Under the pieces are notes generated by a model, which was given only the letters and a program-made list of their open reading frames with translations, made no database searches and was not told the origin of the DNA. This document shows, piece after piece, positions 7,347 to 13,526 of a DNA stretch of 14,939 nucleotides. The position numbers and the translations under genes were made by a program. Every line of letters begins with the position of its first letter. Position 1 is the first letter of the stretch. Source of the DNA: Opitutales bacterium. Its GTDB lineage: Bacteria; Verrucomicrobiota; Verrucomicrobiia; Opitutales; Oceanipulchritudinaceae. Location of the stretch: the NCBI GenBank assembly GCA_007123395.1, contig SKLD01000392.1:1-14939 (forward strand), read 5' to 3'.

Positions 7347-7375
7347 AAAAACGGCCCGGCGGGTAGCCGGGCCGT
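7347..7375 (-). terminator. Rho-independent terminator of the rpsB-tsf operon
   Basis: Read on the minus strand, a perfect 10-bp GC-rich stem (7375-7366 paired with 7360-7351, ACGGCCCGGC and its complement) closes a five-base loop and runs directly into TTTTT. It starts 27 bases after the tsf stop codon. On the plus strand no T-run follows the stem, so it serves only the minus-strand operon. Confidence 0.92.
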
Positions 7376-7401
7376 GCGGGCGGGAAAGGGATGCGATCCG
7401 T

Positions 7402-7992
7402 TTAGGCGCCGATTTGGAAGCGGGCGAAGCGCCGCACGACGATATTCTCGCCGAGGGCGGCGATCTTTTCCTTGATGAGGTCGCCGACGGTCTGGTCGGC
7501 GTTCTTCACGAAGGACTGTTCGAGGAGGACCATTTCCTGGTAGACCTTCTCGAGTTTGCCGTCGACGATCTTCTGCACGATCTGCGGAGGTTTGTCGCCG
7601 GCCTGGGAAGCGGCGATCTCGCGCTCCTTTTCAAGGATATCGGCGGGCACGTTCTCGCGCGAAACGCAGACCGGGCTGGAAGCGGCGATATGCATGGCGA
7701 TGTCGCGGGCGAGGGCCTTGAAGTCGTCGGTTTTGGCGACGAAGTCGGTCTCGCAGTTGATTTCGATGAGGACGCCCACTTTGCCTCCCATGTGGATATA
7801 GGACTCGACGAGTCCGTCGCCGGCGGCACGGTCCGCCTTTTTAGCGGCGCTGGCGATCCCCTTCTTGCGGAGGGCGGTGATGGCTTCCTCTTCGTTGCCG
7901 TTGGCATCGACGAGGGCCCGCTTGCAGTCCATAAGCCCGGCGCCGGTCTTGGCACGGAGGGCCTGCACCATTTGTGCGGTAATTTGGCTCAT
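7402..7992 (-). CDS. tsf: Translation elongation factor Ts, short form
   Basis: EF-Ts recharges EF-Tu by promoting GDP release. The 196-residue protein has the N-terminal UBA-like domain (about residues 1-40, with AKTGAGLMDCKRAL). Next come the GIASAAKKADR linker and the diagnostic TDFVAK motif at 82-87, whose Asp-Phe pair wedges into EF-Tu. It ends with the C-terminal module DLIKEKIAALGENIVVRRF. The length matches the short EF-Ts class of Thermus and cyanobacteria and lacks the second core repeat of the Escherichia coli type (about 280 residues). It follows rpsB by 41 bases on the same strand, the usual rpsB-tsf order, and is closed by the terminator at 7347-7375. The start codon lacks an evident ribosome-binding site. 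Confidence 0.96.
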   Translation of the reverse strand: MSQITAQMVQALRAKTGAGLMDCKRALVDANGNEEEAITALRKKGIASAAKKADRAAGDGLVESYIHMGGKVGVLIEINCETDFVAKTDDFKALARDIAMHIAASSPVCVSRENVPADILEKEREIAASQAGDKPPQIVQKIVDGKLEKVYQEMVLLEQSFVKNADQTVGDLIKEKIAALGENIVVRRFARFQIGA

Positions 7993-8033
7993 AATCGGAA
8001 AATCTCAGTGGATAAAATCTATATTCGCCGCGC

Positions 8034-8855
8034 TCAGTCGTCGCTGCTGAATGTTTCGGGAACGGTATTGTCCTCGTCCTTGCGGGACGGATAGGTGACG
8101 GGGACCTGCTCCTCCGTGACCGGCGCGCTAACAACGGGTGTGAGCGTCCGGACGGGGGCGGAATCCGGCGTGGAGCGCCGTGCGAGCCCGGCCTGCACGG
8201 CGTCGAGGACGGCCTCAACGATGATGCGGATGGACTTAATGGAGTCGTCGTTGCCCGGGATGGGGTAGTCGACGAGGGAGGGATCACTATTGGTGTCGAC
8301 AAGGGCGACGATGGGAATGCGGAGGCGGCGGCCTTCTTCGACGGCGATTTCCTCGTTGCGCGTGTCGATGACGAAGATCGCGCCCGGCATTTCCTCGACA
8401 TCGACAATGCCCTCGAAGTTGCGGCGCATCCGGCTCATCTCACGGCGGATGGCAGCGACCTCTTTATTGTGCATCTTCTCAAACTCACCTTCCGCTTCCA
8501 TGCGGAGGTAGCGCTTGAACTTGTCTTTCGAGCGCTTGACCGTGACCCAGTTGGTGAGGGTGCCGCCCAACCAACGCTCGGCTGCGAAAGGCATGTTGCA
8601 GCTCGCAGCGGCCTCGCGGATCACTTCCTTGGCCTGCTTTTTCGTGCCCACAAAGAGCACGTCTTTGCCGGAGGCGACGGTCTCCTCAATGAACCGCGTA
8701 GCCGCCTCAAGGCGCGCATAGGTCTTTTCCAAGTCAATGACGCTAATGCCATTGCGGTTGTCGAAGACGAACTTCTTGGACTTCGGATTGAAGCGACGGA
8801 CTTGGTGGCCGAAATGCACACCGGCGTCGAGGAGATCTTTAATGGTTATATTCAT
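8034..8855 (-). CDS. rpsB: 30S ribosomal protein S2 with an extended C-terminal tail
   Basis: S2 is a late-assembling small-subunit protein located between head and body of the 30S particle. The 273-residue product begins MNITIKDLLDAGVHFGH, the normal S2 N-terminus. It continues through NPKSKKFVFDNRNG, LFVGTKKQAKEVI and RWLGGTLTNWVTVKRS to VDTNSDPSLVDYPIPGNDDS. The frame stays open upstream to about 9122, but only this ATG gives a normal S2. After about residue 228 comes a tail of some 45 residues rich in Pro, Ser, Thr, Val and acidic residues, ending in SSDD. Escherichia coli S2 (241 residues) lacks this tail. It heads an operon with tsf. The start lacks a Shine-Dalgarno sequence at the usual distance; a G-rich GGGGGAGA lies more than 20 bases upstream. 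Confidence 0.97.
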   Translation of the reverse strand: MNITIKDLLDAGVHFGHQVRRFNPKSKKFVFDNRNGISVIDLEKTYARLEAATRFIEETVASGKDVLFVGTKKQAKEVIREAAASCNMPFAAERWLGGTLTNWVTVKRSKDKFKRYLRMEAEGEFEKMHNKEVAAIRREMSRMRRNFEGIVDVEEMPGAIFVIDTRNEEIAVEEGRRLRIPIVALVDTNSDPSLVDYPIPGNDDSIKSIRIIVEAVLDAVQAGLARRSTPDSAPVRTLTPVVSAPVTEEQVPVTYPSRKDEDNTVPETFSSDD

Positions 8856-8898
8856 AGGGATCGCGTGGCACCAATCTCCCCCGCTCCGGAGGAAACAA

Positions 8899-8920
8899 AC
8901 CGACTGCGGCGCCCGTCGGC
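8899..8920 (-). promoter_or_regulatory. Leader hairpin upstream of rpsB
   Basis: On the minus strand GCCGAC (8920-8915) and GTCGGT (8904-8899) form a six-pair stem including one G-T wobble around a ten-base loop, followed by TTGTTTC. It would sit at the very 5' end of the rpsB transcript predicted from the promoter at 8929-8958. It could stabilise the mRNA or act as an attenuator or S2-binding site, as S2 autoregulates in other bacteria. Function is inferred from position only. Confidence 0.4.
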
Positions 8921-8928
8921 TTTTCTTA

Positions 8929-8958
8929 CTTACATTTTGGTTATTTTTGAGTTGGAAA
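8929..8958 (-). promoter_or_regulatory. Candidate promoter of the rpsB-tsf operon
   Basis: Read on the minus strand, TTTCCA (8958-8953) and TGTAAG (8934-8929) are separated by 18 bases, each matching four of six sigma70 consensus positions. Transcription would start near 8922, leaving a leader of about 67 bases. The surrounding stretch is AT-rich compared with the genes on both sides. Confidence 0.35.
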
Positions 8959-9084
8959 CAGCGGATACGCACCCGCGCGGTGCGGTTTTGCGTTCGCGAA
9001 AAACGGATAGGCCTACACACGCGGAAGCGCGAGGCAAGAACTTCCTTGAAGATTTTCGGCGGCGGCCCCCGGGAACACATGGCA

Positions 9085-9112
9085 CAGACACATCCAGTCG
9101 GCTTTGTAAAAT
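9085..9112 (+). promoter_or_regulatory. Candidate promoter for birA
   Basis: CAGACA (9085-9090, four of six matches) and TAAAAT (9107-9112, five of six) are spaced by 16 bases. A transcript starting near 9119 would have a 5' leader of about 40 or 68 bases, depending on whether the gene begins at GTG 9160 or ATG 9187. No BirA-type operator with a long inverted repeat is visible nearby. Confidence 0.35.
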
Positions 9113-9186
9113 AGCGTTGCATTTTGCGCCCGTCTTTTCCACATTTCCGGAATCAAACCGTGAGCGTTGTTGCCCTGAACTCCCCG

Positions 9187-10197
9187 ATGATTTCGACAGA
9201 CGTAACGATCCTGAAGACACTCCTGCAAGCCGGGGACGCTTTTGTCTCGGGCAGTGCTCTCGCCAAAGACCTTGGCATGACGCGGGTCGGGGTCTGGTCG
9301 CGCTTGGCAAAGCTGCGCGAGGCGGGCTTTGTCTTCGAGGCCATCCGGCACCGCGGCTATCGTTTGACGGAGGAACCGGGCAAGCTGTGCGAACCGCTCG
9401 TGCTCGCCTACGTTACCAACGCGGGTGTTGCCGAGACAAGGATCGTGGTGCTGCCGGAGATCGACAGTACGAACAGCGAAGCGGAGCGGCGCCTCGCCGA
9501 CGCCGCCGAGACCCCCTTTGTCGTCATCGCGGGATCGCAGACGCGCGGTCGCGGCCGTCTCGGGCGGAAGTGGCACAGCCCGCCGCAGGGCAACCTCTAC
9601 ATGAGCTTCGCCTTCCGCCCGCGGCGCAGCCCGGGCCGGATGCAATCACTCACCCTGCGCCTCGGTCTCGCCGTGTGCCGCTTCCTCGACAAGGCTTACG
9701 CCGTGCCGGTGAAAGTAAAGTGGCCCAACGACCTCATCATCGACGGGAAAAAGGTGGCGGGCATGCTCACGGAAGCGCGGGTGGACGCCGACCGGATGCG
9801 CGACCTTGTCTTCGGGATCGGCATCAATGTCCTCGGCGGCATGGACGACTGGCCCGCCGATATCGCGGCGAGGGCCACGACGCTGGCGCGGCACGCCCCC
9901 GCCCCGATTCGCCTCAACCGCCTGGCCGCCGAGCTTATCCCCGTCGTCACTGCGGAATACAGCGCCTATCTGGAGAACCTGGAGAAGCCGCGCAGGCCGG
10001 AACTCCCCGACGCATGGACAGAATACGACGCTCTCCGAGGCCTGAAAGTGACCGCCCACCGCGGCGGCGAGCCGGTTCGCGGAACGGCCCGCGGGATCGA
10101 TGCCGAAGGCAACCTCATTCTTGAAGGGCCGGACGGCGGGCGCACGGCGGTCAACTCCGGTGAGGTGAGCCTCGGAACGGGCAGCGTTCTCTTTTGA
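9187..10197 (+). CDS. birA: Bifunctional biotin protein ligase / biotin-responsive repressor
   Basis: BirA activates biotin to biotinyl-AMP and attaches it to the carrier domain of acetyl-CoA carboxylase and related enzymes. The 336-residue protein begins with a winged-helix DNA-binding domain (about residues 5-62, with SALAKDLGMTRVGVWSRLAKL), so it belongs to the class that can also repress. The ligase core has the nucleotide loop GRGRLGRKW (about 121-129), KWPNDL (178-183), GKKVAGML and GIGIN (210-214). An SH3-like C-terminal domain ends in SGEVSLGTGSVLF. ATG 9187 places the start eight residues before the winged helix, as in known BirA proteins. GTG 9160, or less likely TTG 9124, would lengthen it. 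No biotin synthesis gene is adjacent. The stop lies 45 bases before the ABC transporter operon. Confidence 0.93.
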   Translation: MISTDVTILKTLLQAGDAFVSGSALAKDLGMTRVGVWSRLAKLREAGFVFEAIRHRGYRLTEEPGKLCEPLVLAYVTNAGVAETRIVVLPEIDSTNSEAERRLADAAETPFVVIAGSQTRGRGRLGRKWHSPPQGNLYMSFAFRPRRSPGRMQSLTLRLGLAVCRFLDKAYAVPVKVKWPNDLIIDGKKVAGMLTEARVDADRMRDLVFGIGINVLGGMDDWPADIAARATTLARHAPAPIRLNRLAAELIPVVTAEYSAYLENLEKPRRPELPDAWTEYDALRGLKVTAHRGGEPVRGTARGIDAEGNLILEGPDGGRTAVNSGEVSLGTGSVLF

Positions 10198-10242
10198 CAC
10201 GGCCCGCGACAGCCATTGCATCAGTATATTCAAAGAACGCAC

Positions 10243-11259
10243 GTGGCCACCGCGACCTCCAATATTGAAGCACGGTCTCTCTCGAAATACTACGGGAGGC
10301 AGGCCGCGATCAAAGACCTGAGCTTCTCCATCGCAAAGGGTGAAGTTGTGGGGTTTCTCGGCCCCAACGGCGCGGGGAAGACGACCACCATGCGCATCCT
10401 CGCCGGCCTTTTGCCCGCTACATCCGGTGAAGCCTACGTGGCAGGCCACTCCGTTGCCCGCGATCCCTCGGCGGCAAAACGAAACATCGGCTACATGCCG
10501 GAGCAAAATCCGCTCCCGGAAGACATGCGGGTGGCGGAATACCTCCGCTTCCGCGCGCGCCTGAAAGAGGTGCCCCGCCGCGAAATCCGCCGCCGTGTGG
10601 GTGAGGCCATGGAACTCTGCGACCTGCACCGCAAAGCCGCGCGCAAGATCATCGGTGCCCTCTCCAAGGGCTTTCGACAGCGGGTGGGCATCGCCGACGC
10701 CATCCTCGGACACCCCGACGTGACTATTCTCGACGAGCCGACGATCGGCCTCGATCCGCACCAGATTATTCTCATGCGCAAGCTCATCGACCGTCTGCGC
10801 GAGCGCACCACCATGATTCTTTCCAGCCATATTCTCGCAGAGGTCGAGATGTCATGCGACCGCGTGCTCATTCTGAGCCACGGACGGCTCGTGGCAGAGG
10901 GCACCCACACCGCTCTGCGCGACGAATTCATCCGCAACACCCGCTATCGGGCCGAGATTTTCGGCGGCGAGAGCGAGGTGCGCGCGGAGATCGAAGCCGT
11001 ATCGCCGGATTTGCAGATCGTTTCGCGGCGCACCGACCCGGCGGATGGATTCGTCACCTTCGAGATGGAAACACCCGCGCGGGAGAACCTCTCCGAGCCG
11101 CTTCTTGCCCGCCTGCACGCCGCCCCTGGCCTGCGCGTGCGGGCCTTCGAGCGGATGAATCCGCGCCTTGAGGACATTTTCCTCGCCGCCACACAGCGCA
11201 GTTGGGAAATCGAAACGGAGGGCGACACGAATGGACACCCGCCCGCCAGGATCCGATGA
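10243..11259 (+). CDS. ABC transporter ATP-binding protein, GldA/CcmA type
   Basis: This is the 338-residue ATPase of an ABC-2 type exporter. All nucleotide-binding motifs are intact: Walker A GPNGAGKTT (residues 40-48), Q-loop Gln88 in YMPEQNP, signature LSKGFRQR (140-147; a variant of LSGGQ), Walker B ILDEPTIGLD ending at 171, and the switch His196 in LSSHIL. An extra C-terminal region of about 110 residues after the H-loop, partly ordered around AEIFGGESEVRAEIEA, is usual for GldA-like and DrrA-like subunits. GTG 10243 is preferred because it begins shortly before the conserved IEARSLSKYYG. TTG 10216 is possible. Its TGA overlaps the ATG of the permease in an ATGA arrangement, which implies coupled translation and partnership. 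GldA in Bacteroidota is linked to gliding; that role cannot be assumed here. Confidence 0.92.
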   Translation: MATATSNIEARSLSKYYGRQAAIKDLSFSIAKGEVVGFLGPNGAGKTTTMRILAGLLPATSGEAYVAGHSVARDPSAAKRNIGYMPEQNPLPEDMRVAEYLRFRARLKEVPRREIRRRVGEAMELCDLHRKAARKIIGALSKGFRQRVGIADAILGHPDVTILDEPTIGLDPHQIILMRKLIDRLRERTTMILSSHILAEVEMSCDRVLILSHGRLVAEGTHTALRDEFIRNTRYRAEIFGGESEVRAEIEAVSPDLQIVSRRTDPADGFVTFEMETPARENLSEPLLARLHAAPGLRVRAFERMNPRLEDIFLAATQRSWEIETEGDTNGHPPARIR

Positions 11260-12020
11260 AACACCTGCCCACCCTCTTCCGCCATGAACTGCGGGTCTTG
11301 CTTGTCGCACCGTCGACTTATGTAGCCGGCGTGCTCGCGCTGTTCATCATGGGCTTTTTCTATTACTACGTCGTCATCGAGACGGCCGTGCGCGAACAAG
11401 AGACGCCCCCCGCCGAGTTGTTCTTCAGCACATTCTGGATTCCCGTGCTGCTCATTGTGCCCATGCTCACAATGAAAAGCATCGCAGAGGAGCGGCGCCT
11501 CGGCACCCTGCAAACGCTCATGACCACACCCGTCACGGCGGCGGAAGTCGTCCTGAGCAAGTTTCTTGCCGCCTATACTTTTTACATCCTTCTGTGGGCC
11601 TGCGCCGGTGCCTATCCACTCATCGCAGCGACCGTCCTCGGGCGTGAGACCGCCGGCCAAGTGCTTCTCGAACCGGGATCCCTCCTCGGCGGCTACGCTT
11701 TCGTTTGCCTGACCGGAACACTCTTTGTCGCGGTGGGCATCTTCAGCAGCAGCCTCACCCGCAGCCAATTGGTCGCCGGGATGCTCAGCTTCAGCGTCAT
11801 CTTCCTGCTCATCGTAGGCGTGCTCGCGGTCAAGGCCGTCGGTTCCAATATCGAGGCGCTTCCGCTCCTGAGCGACGATGGCCTCGGCTACATTCAGATT
11901 TTCGAGCACTTCGAAGACTTCACCCGCGGCGTTATCGACACGCGGCCCGTCGTCTACTACCTGAGCGGGACTCTCCTCGTCCTCGGACTCTCCACTCTTG
12001 TCGTCGAAAGCCGCGCTTAA
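11256..12020 (+). CDS. ABC-2 type transporter permease, GldF-like
   Basis: The 254-residue integral membrane protein has about six hydrophobic segments. The first is in APSTYVAGVLALFIMGFFYYY, followed by an extracytoplasmic stretch (ETAVREQETPPAEL). The cytoplasmic coupling region MKSIAEERRLGTLQTLMTTP, then VTAAEVVLSKFLAAY, is the hallmark of ABC-2 permeases of the GldF/NosY kind. Later segments include GGYAFVCLTGTLFVAVGIF, GMLSFSVIFLLIVGVLAV and YYLSGTLLVLGLSTLVVES. The start overlaps the ATPase stop by four bases and has AGGA four bases upstream, one of the few clear ribosome-binding sites in the window. With the preceding ATPase it should form the transport channel. Unlike some GldFG fusions, the GldG part is a separate gene six bases downstream. 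The substrate is unknown. Confidence 0.9.
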   Translation: MKHLPTLFRHELRVLLVAPSTYVAGVLALFIMGFFYYYVVIETAVREQETPPAELFFSTFWIPVLLIVPMLTMKSIAEERRLGTLQTLMTTPVTAAEVVLSKFLAAYTFYILLWACAGAYPLIAATVLGRETAGQVLLEPGSLLGGYAFVCLTGTLFVAVGIFSSSLTRSQLVAGMLSFSVIFLLIVGVLAVKAVGSNIEALPLLSDDGLGYIQIFEHFEDFTRGVIDTRPVVYYLSGTLLVLGLSTLVVESRA

Positions 12021-12026
12021 TCCGCC

Positions 12027-13514
12027 ATGTTGGATAAATTCCAATACGCCAACGTCATCAAACGCGCCAACCGCGTCGCGCAGATCGCACTCGCGCTCGC
12101 GCTTGCCGTCGCCGTCAATTACGTGGCCGTCCATGTCTACGACCGCACCGACCTCACGGGACGGCGCGCCCAGTCGCTCTCGGCGGAGACACTCGCCTAC
12201 ATCGGCGAACTGGGTGAGAGCGTGCGCATCATTCACACGACGATGGAAAACTCACCGAGCGAGGACGAGCGCATTCTCCACCGCTATGTCTCCCGCCTCG
12301 TCAAGGAATACGGGTTTGCCGCACGGAGCAACGAACCGGGCGCGCGGATCGTGACGGAGCACGTCGACATTTACAAGGAGCTTGCCCGCGCACGGACCCT
12401 CGCACGGCGTTACGACTTCGACCAGCCGCACTCCATACTCGTCGTCGCGGGCGACCCGGACACGACGGAGCGGCGCCGCATTATCCCCCCCGATGCGATC
12501 CTCGAGTTCCGTGACGGGCAGCCGACCGCCTTCCGCGGCGAGCAGGCCCTTACCTCCGCCATTCTCGAAGTCACAACCGACCGACGACCACGCATCTATT
12601 TCACCACTGGCCACGGCGAGCTGCGCCTTGACGACGTGAGCGCCTCGCGCGGTCTCTCGCTGCTTGCCGAGGAACTGCGCAAGCGCAACTATGATGTTGA
12701 ACCGCTCGACCTCTCCCGCGCGCGGGAGGTGCCGGAAGACGCCGAACTTGTCGTCGTCGCCGCGCCACAGGGCCGCTTTATGGCGAGAGACGCGGAGAAG
12801 TTGCGCAATTACCTGCGCGAACGCTCCGGCCGCATGATCGCAATGCTCGGACCGGGCGTGAGCCACGGGCTCGATGATCTGCTCTTCGACTGGGGTATTC
12901 TCGTCGACGACAAACTCGTCCTCGAACGCGGCCCGGACTTCCTCGAAGGGACCGGCAGCTACCTGCTCCGCCAGTTTGCCGAGCATCCCGTCACCCAGGT
13001 GCTGATCGACAACCAGACGCCCGTCGTCGCCGGGCTCACGCGCCCCGCGCGCCGCGATCCGGGCGCACCGCTCGACGAGCGCCTCCATGTCACCGAACTG
13101 ATGGCCAGTTCGCCGCAAAGCTGGGCGGAGAGCGCCTACGACAGCGCGGCGGCACCGACCTTTGATCCGGCGACCGACCTCCCCGGGCCGGTGAGCGTGG
13201 CGGCCGCCGCGGAAAGGCGCGCGTCCGCCCAGCTCGGCATAGAAATCCCCGGCGGAAAACTGGTCGTCTTCGGCGGCGGCGACTTGTTCACCAACCGCCG
13301 TATCACCGGCATAGGCAATTTCCGCCTCTTCTTGAGCGCCGTCAACTGGACCCTTGACCGCGATCGACTCCTTGCCATCCCCCCGCGACCGATCGAACGC
13401 TATGGCCTCACCGCCAGTCAATCTCAGTTGAGACGGATCGGCTGGCTCTTTCTCGCCGTTCCAGGCGCCCTCGCCCTTCTCGGCTTCGCCGTTTATTGGG
13501 TGCGAAGGTTCTAA
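12027..13514 (+). CDS. GldG-like ABC transporter auxiliary protein
   Basis: The 495-residue protein has one membrane helix near the N-terminus (about residues 17-37, ALALALAVAVNYVAVHVY) and one at the C-terminus (about 473-491, LFLAVPGALALLGFAVYWV). A large extracytoplasmic domain of some 430 residues lies between them. This layout and the sequence, RRAQSLSAETLAYIGEL, HSILVVAGD, RIYFTTGHGE, ELVVVAAPQGRF and LVVFGGGDLFTNRRI, match the ABC_transp_aux/GldG family. Members are found with ABC-2 permeases but their biochemical role is unresolved; partner or substrate interaction outside the membrane is the usual suggestion. It begins six bases after the permease stop, without a Shine-Dalgarno sequence, and is followed 12 bases later by the DUF4340 gene. 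In Bacteroidota GldG is required for gliding; here only the architecture is shared. Confidence 0.88.
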   Translation: MLDKFQYANVIKRANRVAQIALALALAVAVNYVAVHVYDRTDLTGRRAQSLSAETLAYIGELGESVRIIHTTMENSPSEDERILHRYVSRLVKEYGFAARSNEPGARIVTEHVDIYKELARARTLARRYDFDQPHSILVVAGDPDTTERRRIIPPDAILEFRDGQPTAFRGEQALTSAILEVTTDRRPRIYFTTGHGELRLDDVSASRGLSLLAEELRKRNYDVEPLDLSRAREVPEDAELVVVAAPQGRFMARDAEKLRNYLRERSGRMIAMLGPGVSHGLDDLLFDWGILVDDKLVLERGPDFLEGTGSYLLRQFAEHPVTQVLIDNQTPVVAGLTRPARRDPGAPLDERLHVTELMASSPQSWAESAYDSAAAPTFDPATDLPGPVSVAAAAERRASAQLGIEIPGGKLVVFGGGDLFTNRRITGIGNFRLFLSAVNWTLDRDRLLAIPPRPIERYGLTASQSQLRRIGWLFLAVPGALALLGFAVYWVRRF

Positions 13515-13526
13515 GACTCCCAAACA

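Larger units (their letters stand above)
8856..9186. other. Divergent rpsB/birA control region
   Basis: This 331-base gap holds the rpsB leader and its candidate promoter on the minus strand, and a candidate birA promoter on the plus strand. Long frames cross it on both strands as extensions of S2 and BirA, but neither extension resembles its family. CTCCGGAG (8884-8891) is an 8-bp palindrome inside the rpsB leader. I see no small RNA gene or independent coding sequence. Confidence 0.55.

Noticed and set aside
8856..9122. 89-residue N-terminal extension of S2 and an overlapping plus-strand frame from 8469
   Set aside because: S2 begins canonically with MNITIKDLLDAG at 8855; the extension covers the divergent control region and has no family resemblance.
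10194..10230. Perfect TTGACA (10194-10199) and TATATT (10225-10230) before the ABC ATPase gene
   Set aside because: The spacing is 25 bases, too long for a sigma70 promoter, and the -35 candidate lies across the birA stop codon. The operon may still have a promoter here, but I cannot support this one.
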